Assembly: GCF_000382205.1 (NCBI RefSeq)
Contig: NZ_KB907793.1
Coordinates: forward strand, 62,001 to 126,000
Source of the DNA: Dyadobacter beijingensis DSM 21582
GTDB taxonomy: Bacteria > Bacteroidota > Bacteroidia > Cytophagales > Spirosomataceae
Length of the DNA stretch: 64,000 nucleotides
Direction of reading: 5' to 3'
Under the pieces are notes generated by a model. That model had not been told where the DNA came from. It saw only the letters and a program-made list of their open reading frames with translations, and did no database searches. Below are positions 8,991 to 17,495 of the stretch, piece by piece (the first letter of the stretch is position 1; each line of letters starts with the position of its first letter). Made by a program: the position numbers and the translations under genes.

Positions 8991-9752
8991 ATGAAAGTAT
9001 TGATATTAGAAGACGAAGCGCTTTCTGCCGCCAGGGCAGCGCAGCTTCTGCTCGAATGTAATCCCAGAGCCGAAGTATTGGGGACGCTTGAATCGATCCA
9101 GGAGGCCGCCGCCTGGTTTGCTGAAAATCCCGAGCCCGATTTGTTGCTTCTTGATATTCATTTGTCTGATGGCCTGTGTTTCGGTCTTTTTGAGCGCGTT
9201 CACATCAGCTGCCCGATAATCTTTACTACCGCCTACGACCGTTACGCGCTGCAGGCATTTAAAATGAACAGCATCGACTACTTGCTCAAACCGCTCGATA
9301 ACCACGAATTGAGCAGAGCATTGGCCAAATATGAGGCGTTAAACACTAGGGGCGTAGCAAACAGTCTTAATATGGAAAAACTGAGAGACACCCTGCGTAC
9401 GCTCACAAAGAAATATAAGGCAAGGTTTTTGGTCAAATATGCCGATACGCTGCATTATAAAAACGCCGATGAAGTCGCTTATTTCTACGCTGACGACCGC
9501 GTGGTGTATCTGGTAACCAATGACAGCAAGAAGTATCTGGTTGACAGCAACCTTGAAAGCCTCGAAGAAGTGCTGGATCCCAGCGTTTTTTTCAGGATAA
9601 ATCGCAAGGTCATTGCCAGGATCGAGGCTATTCAAAAGGTAAAATCGCTATTGAGCAGCCGCTTACAGGTATTCCTCAAACCCGCGTTCAACCAGGAAAT
9701 TTATGTCAGCAAGTACAAGAGCCAGGATTTTAAAGACTGGCTTGATAGTTAA
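8991..9752 (+). CDS. LytTR-family response regulator
   Basis: 253 residues. The receiver domain spans 1-115, with the acidic pocket ILEDE near the start, phosphoacceptor Asp55 in LLLLDIHLSDG, and the LLKP lysine. The C-terminal LytTR DNA-binding domain covers about 145-250 (FLVKYADTLHYKNADEVAYFYADDR, then FFRINRKVIARIEAI). It forms a two-component pair with the kinase just upstream. Its stop codon shares one base with the ATG of an ATPase relic, which suggests that foreign or rearranged DNA has joined at this end. Confidence 0.93.
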   Translation: MKVLILEDEALSAARAAQLLLECNPRAEVLGTLESIQEAAAWFAENPEPDLLLLDIHLSDGLCFGLFERVHISCPIIFTTAYDRYALQAFKMNSIDYLLKPLDNHELSRALAKYEALNTRGVANSLNMEKLRDTLRTLTKKYKARFLVKYADTLHYKNADEVAYFYADDRVVYLVTNDSKKYLVDSNLESLEEVLDPSVFFRINRKVIARIEAIQKVKSLLSSRLQVFLKPAFNQEIYVSKYKSQDFKDWLDS

Positions 9753-10018
9753 TGAGATTAGGGGGCCTGCTGGTGGTCAGGACACGCCAGCCTTTTCTGA
9801 GCAGCAGGCCAGCCAACGCTTTGCTCTGGCTGACACTCACGGGGCTGCTTGCTACGATTTTGCTTCCGGTGTCCCCGCTGGCAAGCGAAATGGGTTTTAC
9901 CGAAATCTTTTTGAAAGAAACGGCGTGGATCGCTGGGATTCTTGTGTTGTACGTGGTTACTGCCGCCATGCTGAAAGTGCGGTTCTTTCAAGCCGGCACA
10001 AGGGCCGGGCAACGCTGA
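9752..10018 (+). pseudogene. C-terminal relic of an MgtA/MgtB-type P-type ATPase
   Basis: The 88-codon frame encodes what I recognise as the last two membrane helices of type III P-type (Mg2+-importing) ATPases: VRTRQPFLSSRP, a hydrophobic helix, a PVSPLA turn, a Gly-Phe, another helix, and an ending LKVRFFQ. Everything upstream is missing: the phosphorylation site, nucleotide-binding domain and first eight helices. The frame begins with an ATG overlapping the stop of the response regulator. It cannot transport on its own. I read it as a decay relic, possibly of an ATPase once belonging to the stress cluster that follows. Confidence 0.7.
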
Positions 10019-10132
10019 GCAATGTCATATTCTGTCATGCCTGGTGTCATCCCGGCGCAAAACGCCGAGGACTAATTTAGCGCTGGTGTATAACCCAACC
10101 GGTAGCTTAGTCAAACCATCAATACCAATCCT

Positions 10133-10978
10133 ATGAAACGAATACTTGTTCCCTGTGATTTTTCGGCAGCAGCGAAGCACGCCTTTCAGTTTGCAGTCGA
10201 AATGGCGGCTGCCTGTAACGGTCATGTTTTTGTATTAAAAGTAATGCAGGCCCGTCAGGTTTTTGGAAACGGGATGCCGGGGCAGCCTTACATGGCGATC
10301 GACCCGATCTCGATGATCGACGAGTGGATCGCTTACAGCGAGAAAGAGTTTGAAAAAATGAAAAATAAGACCGGTCGCCCCTCAGGCTCGGCAGAGCTCC
10401 TGCTGGAAACCGGATACGTTAACGATGTCATCTGCGATGTGATCACAAGGGAGAAGATCGATTTGGTGATCATGGGTACGGACGGTGCGTCGGGGTTCAA
10501 GGAGTTCTTCATCGGTTCGCATACCGAAAAGATCGTGCGGGCATCGCCGGTGCCGGTGATGGCCGTTCATGGCCCGTTTCATTTGGATTGGGTCAAAAAT
10601 ATCGTTTTCCCGACCAGCATGGAGCTCGACCAGAAACCGCTCGTTGAGCAAATCAAGGCGCTGCAGTCATTATTCGGAGCGGTGGTGCATTTGCTGTACG
10701 TGAACGGTTTCCCATTTACGATGGAATCCAACGAAGAGGCTGAACGCAAATTGGAAGACTATGCCCTGTTTTACGGATTAAAGGATTACACCATCCATGT
10801 AAGCAGGGGCCTCAATATTCAGGAAGGTATCCGTAAATATGCGCGCCGTATCCCTAATTCAATCATTGCCATGGGCACGCACGGGCACAAAGGCCTGGCA
10901 CATATTACCGAAGGGAGCGTGGCCGAAGAGGTGGTCAACCACCTGGCAGAACCTGTCTGGACCTATGTAATGCAATAA
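10133..10978 (+). CDS. Tandem universal stress protein (two Usp domains)
   Basis: 281 residues with two Usp domains. Each ends with the ATP-binding pattern G-x2-G-x9-G-S: GTDGASGFKEFFIGS in the first half and GTHGHKGLAHITEGS in the second. Both halves should bind ATP, unlike the other Usp proteins of this cluster. Usp proteins act in the cytoplasm in survival under starvation, oxidative or low-oxygen stress. It is followed 29 bp later by a BON-domain gene and a second Usp gene on the same strand, probably one transcript. Confidence 0.93.
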   Translation: MKRILVPCDFSAAAKHAFQFAVEMAAACNGHVFVLKVMQARQVFGNGMPGQPYMAIDPISMIDEWIAYSEKEFEKMKNKTGRPSGSAELLLETGYVNDVICDVITREKIDLVIMGTDGASGFKEFFIGSHTEKIVRASPVPVMAVHGPFHLDWVKNIVFPTSMELDQKPLVEQIKALQSLFGAVVHLLYVNGFPFTMESNEEAERKLEDYALFYGLKDYTIHVSRGLNIQEGIRKYARRIPNSIIAMGTHGHKGLAHITEGSVAEEVVNHLAEPVWTYVMQ

Positions 10979-11007
10979 GCTAGTATTAACCATTAGCCTG
11001 ATCTATT

Positions 11008-11235
11008 ATGACAACTTGTATTCCCGATCTTGCTATCGCTGAGCAGATCTGCAACATTCTCCACCGCGATGTCCGCATCGATGAGCATGACATTCAGGTG
11101 AGCGTTCACGACGGCTGGGTATTCCTGGACGGGCATGTCGACTTTGAAACAGATCGCGAGCTGGTTCAGTCCCGGATTGAAAACGTAGCCGGTGTTTGCC
11201 GGATCACGAATAATCTGACCTATCCCCGCAGGTAA
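11008..11235 (+). CDS. Small BON-domain protein
   Basis: 75 residues, essentially one BON domain: DVRIDEHDIQVSVHDGWVFLDGHV, then ENVAGVCRITNNLTY. BON domains bind membranes or lipids. Here there is no signal peptide, so the protein would be cytoplasmic. Small BON proteins often occur next to Usp genes, as here, where it is sandwiched between two of them. Confidence 0.88.
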   Translation: MTTCIPDLAIAEQICNILHRDVRIDEHDIQVSVHDGWVFLDGHVDFETDRELVQSRIENVAGVCRITNNLTYPRR

Positions 11236-11246
11236 GTCGTTGATTA

Positions 11247-12068
11247 ATGAAAAATTCCGCTGCTGCATTCCGAATTCTGGTTCCCTGCGACTATTCGCAG
11301 GCGTGCAGGCAAGCACTGGAAGCTTGTGCCACATTTGATTGGCAAATGCCTTTCGAAGTATTCATTCTCGCCGTAGAAGATCCCATGCAGGCTGCCGTTC
11401 ATGGCCCGGAAGCGGAGCGTCAGCCGGCAGAATGGTGCGGGGCCTTTCCTTCAAAAGTTAAAATACATCCTTTACGTGAAAAAGGCCGGTTTGCAGATGT
11501 TGTTCTGGCGGCGGTCGCAACACATTGCATCGACCTGATCATTGCCGGTACCAGAGGTGCCAGGGGGTGGGAGGGAGTCTTTATGGGATCGCATGCCGAG
11601 CGGATCGTTCGTGTTTCCCCGGTTCCTGTTCTTGCCGTTCCACAGCGCCCGCACCTTACCGGACTTCGGGATATTGTCGTCCCTATCGATATTGATCGCG
11701 ATCCCGCAGAACTTCGGGAATGCATGGAGAGAATCCCCGGTTTTCCTAACGGGCAGTTTCACCTTTTGCATGTGGAGACTAATCCCGCCGGAAGCGAGCA
11801 GTCGGCTATGCAGCTGCTTGAAGATTATAGCCGGCAACTTGGGCTTCCGCATTATACCAACTCGGTGATATTTAACGAATCGGTTGCCGATGGTATCATC
11901 AGATATGCCACCCAGACCGGTGCAGACCTGATTGCGATGGGAACATTGACTAACGCCGATCCAGCGCATCTGTTCCGCCCCAGCGTCGCGGCCGATATCG
12001 TCAATCATGCCAAAATACCAGTTTATACCTTCCAGCTTAGCCACCGGCAGGTATCTTCATCACTTTAA
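11247..12068 (+). CDS. Tandem universal stress protein, second domain degenerate
   Basis: 273 residues with two Usp domains. The first keeps the ATP-binding pattern (GTRGARGWEGVFMGS). The second reads GTLTNADPAHLFRPS and has lost the second and third glycines, so probably only the first half binds ATP. It lies 11 bp after the BON gene. The gene ends before a strong bidirectional terminator shared with the convergent Usp gene. Confidence 0.92.
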   Translation: MKNSAAAFRILVPCDYSQACRQALEACATFDWQMPFEVFILAVEDPMQAAVHGPEAERQPAEWCGAFPSKVKIHPLREKGRFADVVLAAVATHCIDLIIAGTRGARGWEGVFMGSHAERIVRVSPVPVLAVPQRPHLTGLRDIVVPIDIDRDPAELRECMERIPGFPNGQFHLLHVETNPAGSEQSAMQLLEDYSRQLGLPHYTNSVIFNESVADGIIRYATQTGADLIAMGTLTNADPAHLFRPSVAADIVNHAKIPVYTFQLSHRQVSSSL

Positions 12069-12091
12069 ACCTTATCACAATGACCTACCGG

Positions 12092-12128
12092 CAGAAAAGA
12101 AGGGCTGTTATTCAGCCCTTCTTTTCTG
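12092..12128. terminator. Bidirectional intrinsic terminator between convergent Usp genes
   Basis: CAGAAAAGAAGGGCTG and its exact complement CAGCCCTTCTTTTCTG form a 16-bp perfect stem with a 5-base loop. The A-rich and T-rich stem ends give a U-tract in either direction. It lies between stops at 12068 (+) and 12150 (-). Confidence 0.85.
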
Positions 12129-12149
12129 TGCCCTATTTCAAAATCGAGC

Positions 12150-12989
12150 TCATGGATGTGCAATGAAGACCGGCAGGTTCAGGTTGCGGATCAGCGGATC
12201 GGCAGTGCTCGGTGTGAGCATATTTGAAAACGTGCTGCGGCCATAGGATCCCATGACTACCAGCGTCTTTTTCTTGTTCATCAAAAAGGCGAAAAGTTCT
12301 GAATTGGGCTTGCCGTAAAGCTTTTTAAAGTGCGCGTTGGAGTAATGCGCGCTGACGAGCCGGGCGAGCTTGCCCTCGTCGGGGTCGTCCTGCGCGACTT
12401 CATCCACCACGCGCAGGATCGTTAGCCGGCAGTCTTCCAGCTCGGGCAAAAGATAGGAAAACTGTTTGATAGCATGCGCGGCGGCCGCCTTGCCATCGTG
12501 CGCAAAAACAATTTCCTCAACGCCTTCGAATACATCGGGCGCTATCATGACGGGGCATTCGATAGCGCAAAGCACATCTTTGAGAAATGCGCTGGGTTTT
12601 TTCTCGTCCCAGGGCTCAAATGCCAGATCGCTGCCGATAATCATCAGATCCGCGTAGCGGCTTTCTGCCAGAATCTGTTCAAGCGGTTCGTGCGGGTTCT
12701 CGTGCACGCTTACGTGTACGCCCTGCCGTTCGCAGATCGCGCGGAAAGTGCTTTCGTTCTCGCGGAGCAGTGCCTGCTTTTCTTCGAAATCGGGTAGGTC
12801 ACTAATGGTAATTGTCTCTGCAAAAGGCGTCCCTAACGCGACTTTCATTTCAGGAAGCTGTTGGTAGGGGGTATTTTGCAGAAAAATTCCGGTGAGCCTT
12901 GACCGGGTCAGCGAGGCCAGATAGCAGGCGAACTGTACGTGATGGGTATTGAGGTGACCGGCATCGATCACCAAGCGGATGTTTTTCAT
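12150..12989 (-). CDS. Universal stress protein family, probably not ATP-binding
   Basis: 279 residues with two Usp-like halves. The C-terminal motif reads GSYGRSTFSNMLTPS: the spacing is right but the final Gly is replaced by Pro. The first half (IIGSDLAFEPWDEKKPS) also lacks the glycine pattern. The protein may sense or bind something other than ATP, or be in decline. It runs opposite to the two upstream Usp genes and is followed on the minus-strand side by the CoA-transferase relic, 11 bp upstream of its start. Confidence 0.88.
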   Translation of the reverse strand: MKNIRLVIDAGHLNTHHVQFACYLASLTRSRLTGIFLQNTPYQQLPEMKVALGTPFAETITISDLPDFEEKQALLRENESTFRAICERQGVHVSVHENPHEPLEQILAESRYADLMIIGSDLAFEPWDEKKPSAFLKDVLCAIECPVMIAPDVFEGVEEIVFAHDGKAAAAHAIKQFSYLLPELEDCRLTILRVVDEVAQDDPDEGKLARLVSAHYSNAHFKKLYGKPNSELFAFLMNKKKTLVVMGSYGRSTFSNMLTPSTADPLIRNLNLPVFIAHP

Positions 12990-13000
12990 AGTAAATACTG

Positions 13001-13546
13001 TTAAATGGATTGTAGAATGCGGGTTTTCATTGAACCGGTTGCCGCCAGGTTGGCATGCAGCCGGAATGCTTCTTCCAGCAGGTGAGGGGTGTGGACACCG
13101 CGCCGGCAGGCACGCAGGAAATAACCGGAGAGGTCGTCATAGTAATCGGGATGGACGCAATTTCTGAGAATGGCCTGTGCTTTTTGCCTTGGGTCCAGTC
13201 CTCTCAGATAGTATAGAGCCCTGCCGGTGGGGTCCTCGGGCAGAAATACATCGTGGATGCCATGGATCCCGACAGGCACCGCCTCGTTGATCTCGATGAT
13301 CACCTTTCGGGCCTGCTGTGCAAAGATTGCCGAATTACCCAGCGAAGCCCCGGTCATGAGCGTAATGCGGGTGTGGTCACGTGCATCCTTTTCTGCCAGC
13401 GCGGCCAGTACCGCTTTGCTGTCACCTGAGCGCGCAAACCCGCTGGCGCCGACGACCATGCCGTCACCGATGAGCGCGGCCGCCTGCCGGGCCGACATAA
13501 TTCGGGACGTCAGGGCTGTATATTTAATTCGGGATGTGTCGGGCAT
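13001..13546 (-). pseudogene. Internally deleted acetyl-CoA hydrolase / succinyl-CoA:acetate CoA-transferase
   Basis: The open frame has 181 codons, while the family is usually about 500 residues. From memory of the family it is a mosaic of three segments. Residues 1-70 match the N-terminus (MVVGASGFARSGDSKAV, LMTGASLGN). Residues 70-110 match a middle block (NSAIFAQQARKVIIEIN, then HDVFLPEDPTGR). Residues 110-175 match the C-terminus (YLRGLDPRQKAQAI, NCVHPDY, HTPHLLEEA). The two long intervening stretches are gone, including the part that carries the catalytic Glu. The frame is preserved across both joins. Activity is not expected. It might be a minimal non-enzymatic derivative, but a relic is more likely. 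Confidence 0.65.
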
Positions 13547-14045
13547 GGTGTTTGGTTTTTAATTTGACAGATTTCGGATTTGCCGGGCGGCCACTCTCGG
13601 TTCTGATCAGGCGCAGCATAGACGACGCAAGTAGCAAGGGCATCGGAAAGGCTGCGTATAGTCCCAGAGGGGCAATAGCGACTAAGAAGATCATTCCCGC
13701 CCAGCAGCCCGCTTGGAATAACTGTCCCCTGGCAGTCATGGCCAGCGCAATCAACAGCTGGCAAATGGCTATGGTGAGAACCATCGGCGTGATGATGTGG
13801 AGGAAAGCGCCGAGTATAAACCGCTTGTAAATCGGCATGGCGCTATCGGCAAAATCCTGGTAGTTCCATGGTGCGTCCAGTGCGGTGTAGGCATTGAAAC
13901 CCGCAGCGAATAAGAAAATTAGCAGCAGGATGAGGCGGGCCAGCGCTGGGCGGCTTTTGCTTGCCCAGATTAAGAAGATGGCCATCGCGTTGCAGCTAAG
14001 ATAAAAGCCCCAGGAGACCATGTCAAAGAATTTGAGTGAATCCAT
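13524..14045 (-). CDS. Integral membrane protein of unknown function
   Basis: 173 residues with about five hydrophobic segments (roughly 8-26, 34-50, 78-98, 108-120 and 126-146) and a basic, His-rich C-terminal tail. I recognise no family. The aromatic N-terminal part (DMVSWGFYLSCNAMAIF) is helical. It lies in the stress island between the P-type ATPase and the CoA-transferase relic and overlaps the start of the latter by 23 bp, so they were once co-translated. Confidence 0.6.
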   Translation of the reverse strand: MDSLKFFDMVSWGFYLSCNAMAIFLIWASKSRPALARLILLLIFLFAAGFNAYTALDAPWNYQDFADSAMPIYKRFILGAFLHIITPMVLTIAICQLLIALAMTARGQLFQAGCWAGMIFLVAIAPLGLYAAFPMPLLLASSMLRLIRTESGRPANPKSVKLKTKHHARHIPN

Positions 14046-14147
14046 CGTGCTGGCTGTCTAAGTGGTTGGCCTTATTTAACTTCCTCAAAATAAGCGATAT
14101 GTAGCCTTGAAAAACTTGACTGGCCTTACCCGGGAATATGATCTGTG

Positions 14148-16658
14148 TCAGGTTTTAGCATTGCCCATGAGCATTTTATAGATTTCAAACCACAGAACAG
14201 AGGCCATACCGCAGCCGATACTGAAAAGAACTTTTCCCGTATCCGGCATCGAAAGCCGGAACAGTTCCGAAACAGCCGGGAGAAGAAATATCAGAACAGT
14301 GAACAGGATGGTAACAGCAAGCGTAAAGAATATCAGTTTGTTGCCTGCTCTGAGCAATTCTCCAAGCCTGCCCTGATAGGAGCGGTTCGTGATAGTTAGG
14401 GCAAGGTTGGCCGAGATCAGGCCAATGAAAATCATGGCGCGGGTGGTGTCCTCGGGCTGATGGGCATTTATAGCAAGTTGGTAAATCAGTATCAGGGCGG
14501 CCGTGATCGCAACTCCCTGCAAAATGCTGAATGCCAGCTCATGTAAACCGAAAAGCCTGCTTGTGGCCGGGCGGGGTTTTTCCTTTAAAAGTCCCTTGCG
14601 GGCCGGCTCATTCTCATAGACGATCGAGCAGGTGGGGCCCATAATCAGTTCAAAAAATATGATATGTACCGGATCGAAGATAACCGGGTAGGTCCAGCTG
14701 AGCGCCAGGGGCAGAAATACGAGCAGGATCAGCGGGGTGTGTATCGCAACGATATACCGGATAGCATTCCGAAGATTGACGTAAATGCGCCTGCCGCTTT
14801 CGATGGCGGTGACCATCCCGCCCAGATCGTCGTTGAGCAGGATCAGAGCCGAGGCTTGCCGGGCGATCTCGGTGCCCTTCCGTCCCATGGCAATCCCGAT
14901 GTCTGCCGCTTTTAAGGCCGGGCCGTCATTGACGCCGTCGCCGGTCATCGCAACGATCTCACCCTGCGCTTTCAAAGCCCGGATCACGCGCAGTTTAGCC
15001 TCGGGGAACATCCTGGCGAAAACGGTGATCGTATCGACTTCTTTCAGTAGAGCATTATCATCGAGGGCCATCATCTGCTCACCTGTTACGATGCGGTCGG
15101 TGCCGCGCAAACCTATTTGCCGGGCAATGTAGGCGGTTGTTACCGGGTTATCCCCCGTCAGGATTTTGACCTTCACGCCAGCCTGATAGAACGATTCCAG
15201 GACCTGTTTCATCCCGGCTTTGGGAGGGTCATAAAACGCCACCAGGCCAAGGGTTTGAACCGGCAGGCTTTGCTGGCTCTCGGGAAAATCCGTGCCCTGA
15301 AAGTCTGATTTTCCCACGGCCAGCACCCGGAAGCCTTTGGATGTAAAGGTGTCAATGGCATTAAGCAAACTGGCGCGGTCTTCGGCAGAAAGTACTGAGA
15401 CATTCATCAAGGCTTCCGGAGCACCCTTGATGGCGATGATTCGCTCCTTTTCTCTGCCTTGCCAGATATGGGTCATCATCGGCGGTTTGCCTTCCAGCGG
15501 AAAGCCCAGCAGCATCGTCAGCCCGTCGTATGCAGGTAGCCCGGTAGGGGAGCTCTTTTCAAAGACGCGGTGCAGTTCTGCTTCCATGGGATCAAACGGG
15601 CTTATTTCACTGGCCAGCGCCGCATGGCAGAGCAGCTGAGTGGCACCCGCAGAAAGGAAGGAAAAGTCTGTAACAAGCTCCCGCCCGTCGAGCACGAACA
15701 TCCCGCAAAGCGACATTTTGTTTTCGGTAAGTGTCCCGGTTTTGTCAGTACAGATCACTGTCGCGCTGCCGAGTGCTTCCACGGTTTGCATTTGCTTGAC
15801 CACAATGCCCTCTTTCATCAGCCGGTAAGCACCTAGCGCCATGAAGGTGGTGAAAGCAACCGGGATCTCTTCGGGCAGAATGCTCATCGCCAATGTCAAT
15901 GCGCCCAAAAGGCTTTCCGGCAGGTCGCCCGACCGCGCAAACCGGATTGCCCAAACGGCTACGAATATGACCGCCCCGATGATAGCCATGTCCCTGACAA
16001 GACGCCGGATCTGGATTTGTAAAACTGATTCGGTAGCCGGAATGGAAGCAATGCTGCTGCCGATGTCGGCAAGTCGGGTAGCTGCGCCAACCGCTGTAAT
16101 GCGGCAGACGGCCTGGCCCGAAGTGACTTGCGTTCCGGCAAATAGCGGGTCGGCAGGGCTACCCTCGAGTTTGTAGACCGGCATGGACTCGCCGGTCAGG
16201 ATCGATTCATTGACCGAAAAATCGTCAGCTGACAATACGGTTGCATCTGCCGGCACGAGCGTTCCCTCTTCCAGCTCAACGATGTCGCCTACAACCAATG
16301 CCTCACTTTTAAGCAATGTCCAGGCCTGGTCACGAAAAACGCGGTATGCCGGGCTGGTGAAGTTTTCCAGACTGACCAATGCGCGGCGTGTCCGGCTCTG
16401 TTGAATAATAGAGATCGTTGCCACCAGCCCGATCGCCACCAGCATGATGACCGCTTCCCGGGTTGAGCCCATTAAAAAATAGATCACCGCTGCGGCCACC
16501 AGCAGCATTAGCATCGGTTCAGCTAATGCTGCTTTCAGGATAAACCAGAGTCCGGACGATTTCGGCTTTTTGAGCAAGTTCTGCCCATGCTGTTTGCGGG
16601 CGGCTTCTACCTGATCGGAGGTAAGGCCACTGTATTTCACGGGATCTTTCACAGGCAT
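14148..16658 (-). CDS. Cation-transporting P-type ATPase (P2-like)
   Basis: 836 residues with all hallmarks of an active P-type ATPase: actuator TGES (155-158), TM4 motif PEEIP (262-266), phosphorylation site DKTGT (Asp305), KGAPEAL in the nucleotide domain, the hinge TGDGVNDGPALKAADIGIAMG, and about four C-terminal helices. The N-terminal cation-ATPase domain (YSGLTSDQVEAA) places it with Ca2+/H+/Na+-type pumps, not with heavy-metal pumps; no CxxC or CPC motif is seen. PEEIP rather than PEGL makes the ion uncertain. It sits in the Usp/BON island, where such pumps are commonly found. Confidence 0.92.
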   Translation of the reverse strand: MPVKDPVKYSGLTSDQVEAARKQHGQNLLKKPKSSGLWFILKAALAEPMLMLLVAAAVIYFLMGSTREAVIMLVAIGLVATISIIQQSRTRRALVSLENFTSPAYRVFRDQAWTLLKSEALVVGDIVELEEGTLVPADATVLSADDFSVNESILTGESMPVYKLEGSPADPLFAGTQVTSGQAVCRITAVGAATRLADIGSSIASIPATESVLQIQIRRLVRDMAIIGAVIFVAVWAIRFARSGDLPESLLGALTLAMSILPEEIPVAFTTFMALGAYRLMKEGIVVKQMQTVEALGSATVICTDKTGTLTENKMSLCGMFVLDGRELVTDFSFLSAGATQLLCHAALASEISPFDPMEAELHRVFEKSSPTGLPAYDGLTMLLGFPLEGKPPMMTHIWQGREKERIIAIKGAPEALMNVSVLSAEDRASLLNAIDTFTSKGFRVLAVGKSDFQGTDFPESQQSLPVQTLGLVAFYDPPKAGMKQVLESFYQAGVKVKILTGDNPVTTAYIARQIGLRGTDRIVTGEQMMALDDNALLKEVDTITVFARMFPEAKLRVIRALKAQGEIVAMTGDGVNDGPALKAADIGIAMGRKGTEIARQASALILLNDDLGGMVTAIESGRRIYVNLRNAIRYIVAIHTPLILLVFLPLALSWTYPVIFDPVHIIFFELIMGPTCSIVYENEPARKGLLKEKPRPATSRLFGLHELAFSILQGVAITAALILIYQLAINAHQPEDTTRAMIFIGLISANLALTITNRSYQGRLGELLRAGNKLIFFTLAVTILFTVLIFLLPAVSELFRLSMPDTGKVLFSIGCGMASVLWFEIYKMLMGNAKT

Positions 16659-16760
16659 TACGTTAAGTGATAAAGGTTGGTAGAATTCGAGACTATTTTA
16701 CTGACCATAATCAGTTTAGCGGAAGCTGCGCGTCATCCCTGAGCGGCCGCGGGGTATTTA

Positions 16761-16797
16761 AAAGTAGAGCCGCCGGTATCCCTGGCGGCTCTGCTTT
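16761..16797. terminator. Intrinsic terminator hairpin
   Basis: AAAGTAGAGCCGCC and GGCGGCTCTGCTTT pair over 14 bases with one G-U pair and a 9-base loop, with A/T-rich ends usable on either strand. It lies between the start of the P-type ATPase and the frameshifted Usp relic, and would have ended transcription of that relic on the minus strand. Confidence 0.7.
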
Positions 16798-16867
16798 TAG
16801 TTTAGGTTAGTTATGCATTCAATTTTGGATTCAGGCATGTTCGGAAAGTTTGCAGGTCCAGACAGCC

Positions 16868-17124
16868 TCATGGGTGTGGTTTGATCACATTTTCGGCCAC
16901 ACTTCCCAGCATGAGGTGAGTCAAGCCTGTGTAGCGGTGCGTCCCCATGGCGATCATCAGGCCTGGGATGCGGGCGGCGAATTTGAGCACGCCTTTTCCT
17001 CGGTAGACGCATGGGTAACATGAACGCTGTACTCGGAAAGCTCATAATATGCGGCCAGATCGCCGAGCACCAGACTTTCCAAGATCATGCGGACCGCACT
17101 TGCTATTCTGGCGATGACGCTCAT
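16868..17124 (-). pseudogene. Frameshifted C-terminal half of a universal stress protein
   Basis: From an ATG at 17124 the frame reads MSVIARIASAV, then LGDLAAYYELSEYSVHVTH, then hits a stop. Shifting frame near 17000 continues the same protein: VLKFAARIPGLMIAMGTH, GLTHLMLGSVAENVI, and a stop at 16868. This matches the last third of the intact Usp at 10133-10978 (ALFYGLKDYTIHVS, RKYARRIPNSIIAMGTHGH, GSVAEEVVNH). The N-terminal two-thirds are absent and a frameshift breaks the rest, so it is a pseudogene. Confidence 0.85.
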
Positions 17125-17153
17125 CGGGTGCAGCCCCGCGATTAGAGTTTACC

Positions 17154-17318
17154 ATGGTTGAAAAGAGCAATCCCGTTAATCAATACAATACCTTCCAGTG
17201 GGCAAAGGCAGATAGCCTCATCTGGAAAATGAATCCATTGTATTTCAATCAGCTAAATGATGGAAGAATTAAGTGGGCTGTCAATGATCTGCTGATGGCG
17301 AAAGGCTACCAGTTTTAG
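17154..17318 (+). pseudogene. DUF4136-like fragment
   Basis: A 54-codon frame. YNTFQWAKADSLIW, NPLYFNQLNDGRIKWAV and LLMAKGYQF resemble the N-terminal part of DUF4136 lipoproteins (YKTFAW..., NPLYd..lvd.RIk.Av...L..KGY), which are usually about 170-200 residues. The signal peptide and the C-terminal two-thirds are missing. It is probably a relic, possibly a tiny gene. Confidence 0.55.
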
Positions 17319-17337
17319 CGAGGAAAGATCCCGTATA

Positions 17338-17375
17338 AAACTAGAAAAGGTCAGTAGACTGGCCTTTTCTAGTTT
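17338..17375. terminator. Strong bidirectional terminator hairpin
   Basis: AAACTAGAAAAGG and CCTTTTCTAGTTT are exact complements (13 bp). The stem extends inwards as GGTCAGT/ACTGGCC with one G-U pair and a 2-base centre. A-rich and T-rich arms give a U-tract in both directions. It follows the DUF4136-like fragment. Confidence 0.8.
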
Positions 17376-17384
17376 CATTATCAC

Positions 17385-17456
17385 TCAGAATGCAAATTCT
17401 TCTTCCGCTACAATCAGATTGTTGACAACATGATTGACGCCTTTGGCCCCGGTTTG
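17385..17456 (-). pseudogene. C-terminal end of a BON domain (relic)
   Basis: On the minus strand, a 23-codon frame preceded by an in-frame stop reads KGVNHVVNNLIVAEEEFAF. This resembles the end of a BON domain (GVk.VvNnL.V), as in the intact BON protein at 11008-11235 (AGVCRITNNLTY). There is no start codon and no domain body. It is short, so the call rests on one motif and the local context of other stress-gene relics. Confidence 0.4.
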
Positions 17457-17495
17457 TCAAGCGCGTCGGTGGTATAATACCGGAATAGATAGACC

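Noticed and set aside
10053-10067. CGGCG/CGCCG mini-hairpin after the ATPase relic
   Set aside because: Only five base pairs and no T-run; not a credible terminator.
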